Shown in pieces: positions 24,319-35,746 of a DNA stretch of 64,000 nt. The DNA comes from Microvelia longipes (lineage: Eukaryota > Arthropoda > Insecta > Hemiptera > Veliidae), in assembly GCA_018340805.1 (NCBI GenBank), contig JACMZG010001870.1:22562171-22626170 (forward strand), in the 5' to 3' direction. The notes beneath the pieces were generated by a model. It did not search any database. It saw only the letters and a program-made list of their open reading frames with translations, and was not told the DNA's origin. Each line of letters opens with the position of its first letter. Position 1 is the first letter of the stretch. Position numbers and translations under genes: made by a program.

Positions 24319-24700
24319 TTTTTTTGCGGGAAACATGTTACCAAAAAAGAGAGAGAAATGCATTTACGCACGAAGACAGCGGTCTGTCAACAGTGTTGGG
24401 CTTAGGGTCTGCCTCACACCAACTAAAAACCACTCCGCAAAACCCCTTGAAGACATTACTTCAGGTTAGGTCTTATCTTGAGCCTTCTGACTCCCTTAAC
24501 TCCCTGAGACAGAAGATAGTGTTCTACCTTATGAGTATCAGCGCAGACATTTTTTGCCTAATCCACAGAAGAGCCGGGACTTTCAATAGCTTCAACAATA
24601 AACATATTGTGTCCCTCTACCAGACAAAATTTTCCTGCTCTTGAAACCACAAGGCAGAGCCATATATACAGGGTGAAGGGCGATATATGTAAAAAATGGA
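24319..24700. other. GC-richer block with unexplained 106-codon frame
   Basis: Open frames at 24281-24469 and 24324-24644 (plus) overlap here. The longer product is hydrophilic at the start and matches no family I know. The block ends in catatatacagggtgaaggg, a word type often seen at retroposon or transposon ends. It is probably a decayed transposon piece rather than a host gene. Confidence 0.25.
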
Positions 24701-25204
24701 AGAAGGCAACCCTAGACATAATTTACAACAAATTTAGGTGTCTTTGTTATTCCGATTCCTAACCGTTTCACTGATACTACGCATTGTGTTATTTTTTTAG
24801 ATGTCGCTACTTTACTTTTATAAATCACTCATATCAAATAAAAATTTAGTCTCGCTGAAAAGCATATGGAATTTCCTAAAATTTGATAACATTAACAAAT
24901 TTAATATTTCGTTAAATATCCCATGAATAAACAAAATTATGGGTAAACAAATTTAAAATGAGAGAATTTTCAATTTTTTTGTGTTCCAAAATGTAAACCA
25001 ACAAACTCAGATTGTCGGGTTTCAGAGAAACCTTCTGCAATTATTACTCTTTCAACCAATTGTTAACTTTACCTTTTCAATTGTCGGTTTTTTGGAGTAA
25101 TTTTCATTTAAAGTTCAAAAAACATGTTTAAAATACTTTATAATTGATTAAATCAATTAAACAAATTAATTAACCTGGAATTTCGAATATGTTTTCATTA
25201 TTTA
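24701..25204. other. AT-rich DNA, nothing recognised
   Basis: No coding frame or clear repeat between the 24.3-kb block and the 25.2-kb inverted-repeat element. Confidence 0.4.
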
Positions 25205-25350
25205 TTTCATCGCGCCGCTTAGCAATTTTTCCAGTTAGATAAATAAGAGAAATAAAGCTTGAGAAATATCTCTAGTGTTAGAAGCAGGGTAATTTTTAAC
25301 CATTTGTAGTAATTCTAAACTGGAAAGTCTGCTATGCGGCGCGATAAAAC
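25205..25350. mobile_element. Short MITE-like element with TATCGCGCCGC-type ends
   Basis: The left arm (tttcatcgcgccgcttagca with ccagtta, 25205-25238) is an imperfect reverse complement of the right arm (aactggaaagtctgctatgc then ggcgcgataaaac, 25318-25350). The total length is about 146 bp with a non-coding loop. The CGCGCCGC core is striking in such AT-rich DNA. No target duplication was confirmed. Confidence 0.6.
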
Positions 25351-25404
25351 AAAAAATGTAAATAAACCCAAAAATTCAGGTTAGTTCATTCATTAACTTT
25401 TTAC

Positions 25405-26030
25405 TTTTCCGCATTTATACTGTAGGTATATAGGAAAAGTATTGTGTTTGGAAAAAAATCCAAAACCGGGATGAAACCGGAATTATCCGTTTCAGGCGTT
25501 TTAATATGTATGTGTGTGTGTGTCTGTTGTCATTGTAGCGCCCAGTGCACTTATGCTAAGAATTGAAATTTTTGTACAAAAATCATCCTACCACTGTAGT
25601 TGTGCCATTCGGAAAATATTTTTTGTGACGTCATTATATTATAATAATAATAATAATAAACCATTTATTAACGCACGTCATTAACCCACAAAAAAGACTG
25701 CGAAAATTTCGAAAAATGATAAAACGTGGAAAAATTATCGGATTGAGATTTGACACGCATGTAACTATGTATAGGACGAACATATGTGCTTATTATCAGC
25801 ATTAGTTTAATTTTTAATTGAATGACTTGTGTACGTTATTTAAAAAATTGGGAAATGGTCCAATGGAGTTGAAATTCAGTACAAGTGTATATTATTACCT
25901 AATAAATAAGTACGCTAAGTTTTGTCTCAATACGCCAAGTATATCCATAATTTTTGTTGGATCATAAAAATCAAGGAGCATTGAGCGTGGTCAGTGCTGT
26001 ATGGGTTATCGCTGAGAATGATGCGTATGG
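25405..26030 (+). repeat. Dispersed repeat R1, copy a
   Basis: A long copy of R1. Order: a ttacttttccgcatttatac-type start; aggtatataggaaaagtatt; a paired aaaccgg/ccggaattatccgttt block; a (GT)n run; gtagttgtgccattcggaaaa; gacgtcatta; a ttattatcagcattagttta block; caagtgtata; and a 3' part (about 25945-26020) resembling nt 32-105 of 5S rRNA, including gagcgtggtcagtgctgtat. It carries a 38-bp insertion at 25637-25674. No coding frame. The minus-strand frame at 25927-26163 is an accident of the repeat. Confidence 0.8.
25637..25674 (-). mobile_element. 38-bp LINE 3'-tail insertion with target duplication
   Basis: An (AAT)n tail plus a few bases of LINE 3' end is flanked by perfect 9-bp duplications acgtcatta (25628-25636 and 25675-25683). 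R1 copy c (58.8 kb) shows the unoccupied site. The tail word aataataataataaaccattta matches 51009-51030, a longer LINE 3' end. Confidence 0.65.
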
Positions 26031-27469
26031 ATTTACTATCTGGCCGACGGGACCCCGGTAAAACAATGTGATCCAATTGAGGACAACTAAATATGCTAAA
26101 ATATAAATTACATTTTATATATTGTGTCGTAATAAATAACAAAATATACAGTACGCACCACACAACCCAGAATTCGAAACTCCGCGTAGTGTGGCATTCT
26201 ATCGTTAAGTATAATTTTTTCCAATAACAACTTTTTACAACTTCCTCATCATTTTATTTAACTTTCATTTCTTTTTATGGATTTTATAAAAAAATACGCT
26301 GGGAGCTATGATGATAACACACACAGAAAAGACAACTTTGCGGAAACCACTAAGGAGGTCCTTACAAAACCTGAAACAGATTTATTATAATAATATCTTA
26401 TAAGTTATTATCTTATAAGTTTATCTTATTTTAAGCAAAGAGGATAAAAAGAAATGTATTTTTTTGCATTTTCAATTTATCCTGATCCTTATCCCGTAGG
26501 TTTTCGTAAGTTGGAAAATTATAGTATTTATCCTAAAAATTCAAAACCAGGGAATTATCATCCTAATCAAAACTTTGATTGATTTAATTGAAATTTAACA
26601 CAAAAGTACTTATGTGAACAAATTAATAAAGCTACGTATTGATTTAATCCACTGTACTTGGTTAATTCCACGGAGACTTAGTGTTATTACACTTCTTAGT
26701 ATTACTAAAAATAAAAACACTCTGTAACTTTTTTATACTAGCATATTGAAATCAAAAAATAAAAAGAAGCTCGGGTAAAAGTCTTTGAAGCCATGGAGTT
26801 TACTTTATAGGGAGAGACTCAACCTGGAAATTTAAATGAGTTTCATAAATTCTATTAAAAACATCAAGAAGAAATGTTCTTTCACTCCACTCTCCATCCT
26901 ACTTGCTGTTTGACCTGAATGTAAGTAAGCAAATTTTCATGTCACTCTTTTTATAACGAGCTCATCTTATTATTTGTCACCTGAGATTCATTTCTTTTGC
27001 TATTGAAGCTTTTTACATAAGTTAAAAGTTTTCTTCTTCAGTATTTAATATATTATGATGTTATATTTGTATATGTTAGAGAGTTTGCGACGCGATATTA
27101 GTGGCTTTATTGTGTAAGTTTTTAGTTCCTTTTATTTTGAGTTTAATGATTAATGTATATAATAACGCGAACACTATTTTAAAATAAGTTAAAATAATAG
27201 AGCCATGTACGTAAAAATAAAGTATTTTCAAGTATAAATGCATTTTATCAACTCTTTATTCTCAAGTTTTGTGTGTTTCTGACATTTATGTACATATATA
27301 TTTTATTCGCTAAAAGCATACATAAATATACAATCGCCAGTCAAAAACATTTCTATTTAAATTCATCAAACATACAAAATTTAATAAATAACCCCAAAAT
27401 GACGTAATTATTTTATTATAAACTCTGATGAATAGTATATTTGTATTTTGATGGACAATTATTTGCGTT
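26031..27469. other. AT-rich DNA, nothing recognised
   Basis: A donor-like aatgtaagtaag at about 26919 follows a GC-richer patch but has no acceptor. No other feature. Confidence 0.45.
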
Positions 27470-28650
27470 TTAATTTAAAGCGTTTTAAATCAACAATATT
27501 TTTAATATCTTGTGGCAAAAAGCTGTGCAATACTACCTCTGAGAAATCAGAATTAAAATTATATTTTGATATTTTATGTTAGATAATTATTAAAAAAAAA
27601 TATTTTGGTATTACAGTTGTGATTACCTTAATTTTTTGTTAAACGGTCAATTTTATTTGTCTGAACAAACTGTTCCAATACATATATGCCTGCAAAGTCT
27701 GATATGTATTGGATATAAAGGTTTCATAATTAGTATATTTCCACAGTGTCTTTAGTATTTTTTATTTGAATGGTCAAAGATTTACTTGTACGAGAAGCAT
27801 TTTACCAGAGCTCAACCCAATATAATTTTTTTAAAATTTAGTTTAACATTTATTAAGCTCCCTTATTATTTAGAAGCTTGTATTTTAATTCTTATTTGTC
27901 TCCTTAATTTTATTTTGACATCTAATCCTTTGATCTATTTTTACACCTAATAATTTAGTTATTTTGCACTCAGCATAAATTCTTTCATTATATTTTAAAA
28001 TTAAAATTATTATTTACTCTATTTCTATTTACACTATTTACAATTCGAATAAATTCTGTTTCAGATTAATTTAGCTTTAATTTTATCAATCTAATCCACC
28101 CTTAAATTAATATTAGCTTTTAGGTATTTCATCATTTGAACCATAAAAAACCATATTTATATCATATCCATATAGATTTTCTTTACATTAGACTTGCTTA
28201 TCTTTTTAGGGTCATTAATATACATGAGGAACAACAAAAGTCCAATTATAATCGCTTGTGGTACTCCCTCAACCAATGTTATACGTTCTGAGTAAATCTC
28301 TCTCTTATCATTTTTAATTTTTTACAAACCGTAACCAATTTTCAAGATAAAATACCGTAATATAAGATTGATCTCATGCTGTACCTCTTATACTTAATCT
28401 GTAAGGTTTCTTCAGCAATACTTAGTCAAAAGCCTTGGATAAATCAACAAGTATTGCCAAAATCCTCTCATTATTATCTAAATGATCATATCATCAACTT
28501 CCATGATGATATAAAGTTTATATCATAAGTAAAAATTATCTAATGCAAATATTGTTAATATCTCGCTTTTCCAAAACCATATTGCTTATCAACTAAAACA
28601 CCAAATTTACAAAAAAAGCTAATAAATACATGCATGCATTATTATGTATT
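27470..28650 (-). mobile_element. Decayed LINE, reverse transcriptase region
   Basis: No long open frame survives, but conserved reverse-transcriptase blocks can be read in order on the minus strand: VDLSKAFD (28420-28447), a GVPQ..I.G.LLFLMYIN block (28213-28275), a KLLGVKID block (about 27935-27955) and a C-terminal FLPQDIKNIVDLKRFK motif (about 27475-27535). The order and motifs fit Jockey/CR1-type LINEs such as the fragment at 1850-2667. It is heavily mutated, which implies an older insertion. Confidence 0.7.
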
Positions 28651-31190
28651 GGCCTTATAAATATTTCCAAAAATAAAGAAAGATTCGAGGTACGCCTATA
28701 ATTTTAATTAATCGAGCATTACACCATTTACAAATATTGCAATTTGTTGTAAAAAATGTACTGTTAGTTTACAATTAACAACATTAAAAATCAGTAGGAA
28801 TTGATTTAAAAATCAACTCCAACTATTGAAAGTTTTTTAGAAAAAACAATTCTTTATAATGTTAGTTAATTTTATTATTATATTAATTTTTATAGAACTA
28901 ACCTATCAAGTAAATATTTAATTATTAACATAATACTCCATTGGCAATAGAAATTGTTAAATTTCCATTTCAGTGAATTGTATTAGGAAATAGTTTTCAA
29001 AACTTTGAAAACTAATGTTTATACTTTTTGTTTATAATGTTTTTTATTTATTTTTAAGTTTTATTTTTCACTCATATTTGTATAGTAGTTTATTTTGCAT
29101 ATTTTACATCATAATTACTCATTTATTATCATTTTTTGATCTTTAAAAGATGATGATCTTTTTGGAATTGAAAGCCGGCTTTGTTTGTTAATGAAGTAAT
29201 TAAATTGAGAGACTCTTACTTTTATCATAATAAATATCTTTTGATAAAATTTTCTAGGCTGATGTTGATTTGTTTAAGTTTTTTTACACAGATGTTGTTG
29301 TGTCTAAAATCTTTAGACAAAAGTTTTAATTCTTTAATAGCTTAAGACAATTTTTGCGTAAATGGGTTAGTTTGTAATTTTGCCAAAAACTTATGCGCAA
29401 GTGGGTTGATTTTTTGAGATTTTTTTTCAGATCTTTTTGAATGGTTAAAGACTTTTAGACAATATTTTAATGGTTTAACATTTTGACAACTGAACCCAAG
29501 TGGATAATTTACTTGGGTTAAAATCCCAGTTTGGGATTTTTAGTTAGAAACACAATACTTTTCCTATAGAAAAACTGTACCTTTTACTTCAAACTTTAAA
29601 CAATACATGTAACTAAAAATATACAGAAACAAACGAATAAATATCGTAGTGGAAAAATTAGAGTGTTTGAATTCCTATTCAAACCAGCTACCGGGAGCAA
29701 AAATTGATTCGTACATGTAGACACAAGTTTTTTTTTACAGATATCAAAGAAGTTACTTTTTAACACAATAATTGCAAATTTTATTCAAATTTTGCATTAT
29801 GCTGCAAAATTTTAAGTATATTAATTTTGCAGTATTCATTTTCCTAAACCTTAATGTATTTTCCATCATTATCATACCATTATTGTTTAAATATAATTTT
29901 GTAATATTTTAAAAGAAAGGTGTCTTGAAAATGCGATTCAAAAGAACATAATTTAAAATGAATTATACATATATTACAAATATAAATGTTCTCTTTTAAC
30001 GATCAATTTATAGTTTATTCATGCTTACAAGAAGTCTTGGTGTGCAATATTCATATCTCAATTTTAATAACTGACTTCATGAACATTTTAAAGCCAATTT
30101 ATGTATACTCTCAGAATTTATTGAATCTATATGGTTTTTATTCGAAAAAGTCCACTTATCTATTTGGAAAACTTTATGTGTGTATAAACCAAACATATAC
30201 CTTTTATATCACATCTGATATTCTTTTGACTTTTTTTCTATTTTACTGTTTTGGTTTCTATCTCCTTGGATAGGTTGAGTTTCTTTTATTTACTAAGGCG
30301 AAAAAGATAGAGCCGACCCCCTTAGGGGCCAAAGTGTATCAAAAAGAGCGTGATCTGTATTCAGAGTCTGATATCTTTTTGCCCTTCTTTTACTCTTCCT
30401 TCCTTACCAATAAAATATTCCACAGTAGCTAGGGGATTCCCGCCAAATTTCCTTTTTCTTTCTATAATAAAAATCAACATCAAAACCTCTAAAAAGTAAC
30501 GTTTTAACAGAAATTTAATTTTAATATTTTTAAACCTACTTTCATATTTTTTTTTTACCTACGGCAATCAAAATTAATAAAAATAATCCGAACCCCATCA
30601 CATAGAGTTTTACCCCCCAACACATAAAGTTTTGCCTGATACAAACAGACGTTAAAAAAACGGATGAAAACTAAAATTTAGAGATTCATTAATTTCGATA
30701 GACGATGAAGAAAAATAAGTTTTAACATTTGTATTTTATTATTCATTACTTTATCAAGGTGTTCTATATTCATTTATTATTCATTATATTTTATTGCAGC
30801 ATCTCTCATAATATTTAAAAACTTATACTGAAGTATTTTATGACTTTTAAGAAAGTTTTAAAGAAGATTAAAACTTGTTTTAGTTTAAAGTAAAACATTA
30901 ATTTTGAATTCTTTAGAATTTTCATCTAAAATTTTCTTGTATATTATCTTTAATTATATTTAACGTTTGCTTATTTACATTTTTACTTTTTTCTTTACGT
31001 GTTTATTGTTGGCGTATTTGTGTTAAAAAATTTGGTCTTGAGGTAGTTTATATTGCTTAGGTTAAATTGTTAAACTACACCGATTACTTTTTACTTTTTC
31101 TTACTGTGTCCGCCCTAAAATCTAAGACCGATATTTCGATATTGATATTTTTTATCTGGAACTTAAATGACGATGACTAAGATCTAAATG
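28651..31190. other. AT-rich DNA, nothing recognised
   Basis: A 95-codon frame at 29986-30273 is rich in Phe, Leu and Tyr as expected for chance frames in this composition. A short palindrome (aaatcccagtttgggattt, about 29521-29539) and the word gaaagccggctttg (about 29169, recurring at 55757) are the only marks. Confidence 0.45.
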
Positions 31191-32015
31191 GTTCTCATTA
31201 TCCTCCCTACTTGCCTGTAAGTATTTGTGTCTGTGTTACGTATAACTGTCGCTGTGTTTACGCTAGAGAGTTGAACCATGGCACAAAAGTAAGATTTGTA
31301 AAAAGTCTAGTTGTGATGCCCGAAGGAGTTTTGTATTGGAAATGCTAATAATTGCAAATATACCTATATTAGCAAATATAAGGGTTTGAAAAAACGACAT
31401 TTACTACATAAAAATGCATATAATTAGGAAATATAAAATAATAATGAAAATATAATAGTCAATTAATTAAATTAATACAAATTATTCTGTTAATTACGAT
31501 CTCAGATCAGAATTATTATTTAAAGTTACATACTATTTAACATACAAATGTATGCTGGCTTATTACTTGATTGCAAGCTGTTTGATGTAATACAGTCCTA
31601 TAATAACCTAAAGTAGACATTAGTTTACTTTATTATTCTGAGGTTGACCGTTGCAAGACCAAAAACAATACTACCTTAGACATCAGTTAAACTACGATAA
31701 CTGAGTCTGACGTAAACTACTAGAACTGAGTCTAACGTTAAGTACGAGGACTGAGTCTAACGTTAATACGAGGACTGAGTCTAACGTTAAGTACGAGGAC
31801 TGAGTTAACGTTAAGTACGAGAACTGAGTCTGACGTTAAGTACGAGGACTGAGTCTAACGTTAAGTACGAGGACTGAGTCTAACAATAAGTACGAGAACT
31901 GAGTCTGACGTAAACTACTAGAACTGAGTCAAACGTTAAGTACGAGGACTGAGTCTATCGTTAAACACGAGAACTGAGTCTAATGTTGCAAGGAAAAGTA
32001 CCAAGGTACCCTCTA
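31191..32015 (+). repeat. Dispersed repeat R1, diverged copy with minisatellite
   Basis: 31205-31345 keeps the R1 middle part (tgtgtctgt, tgtttacgctagagagttga, a tctagttgtgatgcccg block). It ends in the module tattctgaggttgac (31631), a 25-bp minisatellite (about 31690-31985) and the terminal word tgcaaggaaaagtaccaagg (about 31986). The 5S-like part was not recognised in this copy, which may be lost or too diverged. Confidence 0.5.
31690..31985 (+). repeat. Minisatellite, 25-bp unit, about 12 copies
   Basis: Unit ctgagtctaacgttaagtac plus gagga, with an alternative form carrying gacgtaaactactagaa. It sits between the tattctgagg and tgcaaggaaaagt words that frame the array region of R1 copies. 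Confidence 0.92.
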
Positions 32016-32640
32016 CATTATTTTAATGCAATGCAATGCTTGTCAAAGCAGTTTTCACCTCTTACACTGACTATGGCAACAAAATATAATTTTTCTTCAT
32101 TATCTGAATATTTTGCTGACTCTCAGACAGAGTCAGATTAACTGTCAAATTCCTCTATAAAAGGAACCATAGTGTATATATATCCTCTGATACGAGGCAT
32201 CATTAGAATGCTTTCGACAGTCTATTTTCCTTAATGAGGCTTGTGAACCTATTATCTATTAGAATATATGTTAAACAATTGCTTTATTAATCTATTTTTA
32301 ATAATAATAGTATTTTAAATAATAATAACTAACTACACACTTATTAATGATATAATTAACTCTTGGTAGAGTAAAATCACAGAATCGTTACTTCTTAAAA
32401 TTCTAACGAAATAAATAAAACTGTAGCTCTTTTACATCTAACCAACTCACACAGATGCTTGGAACTCACAACACCAACGAATAATACTTGGAACTCTGAA
32501 ACAAGGCTAGGTTTTAAAATTATCGGAACATTTGATATTTCCATATGAGCTAGAGTGTTAACAGAAAGTACTTAGCTTAGCTATTTATATAAATATATCG
32601 AGATCTGTATAAATCGCGCTACAGATGAGGTTGAGGCCAC
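32016..32640. other. AT-rich DNA, nothing recognised
   Basis: No coding frame or shared repeat was noticed. Confidence 0.45.
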
Positions 32641-33175
32641 ATTGTGTCAAAATAAAAATTCAAAACCTCATTAGAGAGACTTTAATCACACAACATTTTT
32701 ATTTTTTTAATTTTAATGTAACGACATTTCGATCCTGCGTGTTGGATTAACTTCAAAATGTAATCATTTATTTCTTTCATAGGATTTGATTTTTGTGCCA
32801 AAGTTCACTAAAATTGGATCCGTCATTTATGCTATAGATTGTTAACATAAAAATGCACATCACTTAATATATCTCCTGTAATGTGCTAGTAAGGGATGTG
32901 GTTTAAGGTTTTTTTGTATTCAGAAAACTCCAAAACATCATTATAAACACTTTTTAACAAAACATTTTTTTTTTCATTAAAATGTATTTAAAATTTGACA
33001 GGACGCTGTTATTGGATTAACTTCAATATCTTACGATGATCTTTGTGTCAACTTAGATACATATGAAATAATGATAGATAAATATATAATGATTTTCGTG
33101 CCAACTTTTATTAAAATCGGATTAGCCACTTGATTTTGAATCATGCACTCATGCATACCAGACACAATTTTTTTT
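32641..33175 (+). repeat. Tandem duplication, about 275-bp unit
   Basis: Two diverged units (about 32650-32880 and 32922-33150) share blocks in order: aaaacctcatta/aaaacatcatta, ttggattaacttcaa, a gatttttgtgcca/gattttcgtgcca word and aaaattggat/aaaatcggat. The gatttttgtgccaa type of word also occurs in R2 and R3 and is common in insect retroposon tails. Confidence 0.65.
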
Positions 33176-33178
33176 ATC

Positions 33179-33262
33179 TTAAGAATCTGTAGGCGGCGAA
33201 ACGACGACATTTGATGAAAAACGTGGATGTTGTGCTTTTGCTAAGGCAATGCTTCTTTTAGG
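33179..33262 (-). CDS. Candidate terminal coding exon
   Basis: On the minus strand a pyrimidine-rich tract (ttttccctatctacctaaaag) could be an acceptor. It is followed by an open segment reading SIALAKAQHPRFSSNVVVSP and ending PPTDS with a TAA stop at 33179-33181. The peptide has ordinary, non-AT-driven composition, unlike the upstream part of the same frame. The family is not recognised and no poly(A) signal was located. It may be a real 3' exon or a remnant. Confidence 0.3.
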   Translation of the reverse strand, partial: PKRSIALAKAQHPRFSSNVVVSPPTDS

Positions 33263-35654
33263 TAGATAGGGAAAAATAAATAAAAAATAAACAATTAAAC
33301 AAATATTCCTTAAGATACTTTGCTCACATATTAGGTTATTGTTCTTCACAAAGTACCAATACATTTTAAACGGAAACTAATCTAGAGATTGTCAACCTTA
33401 CTTTTAGGCTTATTTTATGAAAACAGTATTTCTGCTGTGTTCTGACTCAGTGTAATTTTTTTACCCTGATAAAAGACCAAGACTGAATTATAACTGCCTC
33501 CTCTTATAAAATATTAAATATTGCCGAATTTAATAAGTGATACTTAAATTTTACAAGAAAGGTAACAATAAATGCTAGGATATAGTTTTACCTAAGTTTT
33601 TCTAAGCCGAGGCAACTAATTTAAAATGTGTCTGAATAGAGCAAAACTTTAAAATAAAATTTTGTTTTCAAAATACGTTTACAGAATTAGTATTGGTATA
33701 TTGGTCAAGTTTGTAAACTCTTATTTATCTTTTAAGTCCACGTCGAGGGTGAGATCGAAATAACTTTTCATGGAGGGAAGTGCAAACTAAGTTGAAAAAA
33801 AAAGTTTTCACCGAGAGTTGTTAGTAAGAGTATAAGCCTGGCACGACGCTTGAAATTCGAGAAAGCTTTATATACTTAACTTGACTTACTGTAGCTTTCT
33901 AACACTTTTTGGGTTTTAGCAATATTCCCCCCAACTCGAAGGTCTCACAAGGATTATTTTCTTACCGAAAATTACTCCAAAGACTTGGAAGCAAAAGCCT
34001 TTTCCAGTTTTCATATTCTTAACACTAGTCCAAAGTATTAGTTGGTATAAATTTATACTTCTAATTTTATCTTAAAGAGACATTTTCTCTAGAGATTTCT
34101 TCAAGAATTATAAAGCTTTATTAACTAGGCTGGCTTTATTACTTTAAAAGCTTTAATGTACTCTTTATCCTCGTTTTTTATAATATTCAGCTTCATGTTT
34201 TCTTTTGTTGTCCATATTCTCATATAGATGTGAATTTACCCTTTGAAAATCCTTTCACATAGCTTAGTTTATGTCATAATTTACTCTGAAAGAAAAAAAA
34301 TATATATTTGACTCATTAAAAAATATCAAATCCCATGTTGTTTGAAAAATTAAGGTTATTTTCATTGTTTTTTCAACTATTAATATTGCACTTATGCGTC
34401 CAACTGAGCAATTATTTAACAGTTTTAATCCTTGCATTTTAAAAACTTGCATACAAAATGATAACATAATTTGAGAAATATTTATTTTTGAAATAAAATT
34501 TCTCACTATAGGTTAAACAAAGCCAAGTAAAAACAATACCACATAACAAAATAGATGATCCAAGTTTGATTTTGAAAAAAATACCGAGTATACTCTAAGT
34601 TAAAATATTGCGTAGTGTTTTGGAGTTTTTTTCTGGTAACCGCGTAAAATGTACCCGGATAAATTTTACCCTTTCTAAAAATATGTAAAAAGGGCTTTGT
34701 AGGATATACTGTTTTGCGACGTAACAAAGTAAGCGGGAACCACACGAAGGAGATACAAATTATCTTGAAATTAGTTTGATAGGGTCATAAAATTGTATAT
34801 GACCTTTATAAAGAAATCCTCATTTCCTAACATTTAACAAAAGATAATAAAAAGAGGTTCATGTAAATTTTAGGTAGTCCGTCCGTAAAACTAAGTCTAA
34901 ATATAAACGAACATAATAAAAATGAATAACAGCAAGGATATATAAAAACCTTGTACTAAAAAGGACTAATTTATAAAGATGACAGATAAAATTGAAGGGG
35001 CAAGAGTAAAATATTAACATCTTATTCAATTCAGTTCCAAGCTGAGCAAGCTTAACTGTCATAACATCTGCCTTGTCAACTACACCAAAAGCTGGGAAAA
35101 CCAGTAAAGGATATTTTACCAGACAGTCCCCAAGTAATTACAACCAATAAAATCATTATAAAATTATTTTAACTTAATTATAATGATTAACTCCAAAACA
35201 ATTATTAATACAATTTAAGATTCAATTTTAAAACAGCACATTTGTAAATTAGTTAAGTATATTCAAACTGGTAAAAATAAAATTATTAATAATGAAATGT
35301 CTCTCGAATTAAGTCTTTTTTACTAAACTGGAATAATTAAAAATTGCACACTCATGCTATCATTTATGTTTTGTAAGTATTAATAAAATCCACTTCAGTA
35401 TTTCCGAGCACTATTATGGAGCACAAATCTTGATAGGTCTGCAATTGTTCTGGTTTTTTTAAACGGATACTATTAGAGTACAGAAGAGTAAATAACAATT
35501 CTGTAGGAATAAATTCCACTTTAGATGTTTTCCGCATACGAGGTGATAAGTACGAAACCAAAGGGCTTTGTACTCATATACAATGAGTACCTTGCGACCT
35601 TGCTACGTCGCAGAAACAACTATATCATACAAGGCAATTATTATTAGGGCAAGA
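33263..35654. other. AT-rich DNA with several unsupported frames
   Basis: Minus-strand frames at 34264-34506, 34506-34745, 34859-35062 and 35364-35561 lie in series but show no known motif; the last is the least compositionally biased. At 34630-34680 the minus strand carries ggtaaaatttatccgggtac, related to the minisatellite at 35655-35746. Confidence 0.4.
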
Positions 35655-35746
35655 AATATGTAGAGAGGGCACATTTTATCCAGGGACATTTTATGTGGAG
35701 TACATTTTATCCAGGGTACATTTTTACCGGCGACATTTTATCCAGG
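35655..35746 (+). repeat. Short tandem repeat that is the BEL-1 target
   Basis: About five imperfect units of gtacattttatccagg. BEL-1 has inserted into it: the array continues at 42976 (ccaggtacattttatgtgag). The target duplication ccagg is part of the unit. Confidence 0.75.
35742..35746 (+). other. Target site duplication, left, BEL-1
   Basis: ccagg directly precedes TGGTGG of the left LTR; the same five bases follow CACCA of the right LTR at 42976-42980. Five-bp duplications are normal for BEL/Pao. Confidence 0.85.

Noticed and set aside
24324..24644. 106-codon plus-strand frame in a GC-richer patch
   Set aside because: No family motif, overlaps another frame of similar length, and sits next to a transposon-like word; not called as a gene.
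26870..26925. gtaagtaag donor after a GC-richer patch
   Set aside because: No acceptor could be found upstream in a compatible frame.
29986..30273. 95-codon plus-strand frame
   Set aside because: Composition dominated by Phe, Leu, Tyr and Ile as expected from AT-rich chance frames; no splice sites or motif.
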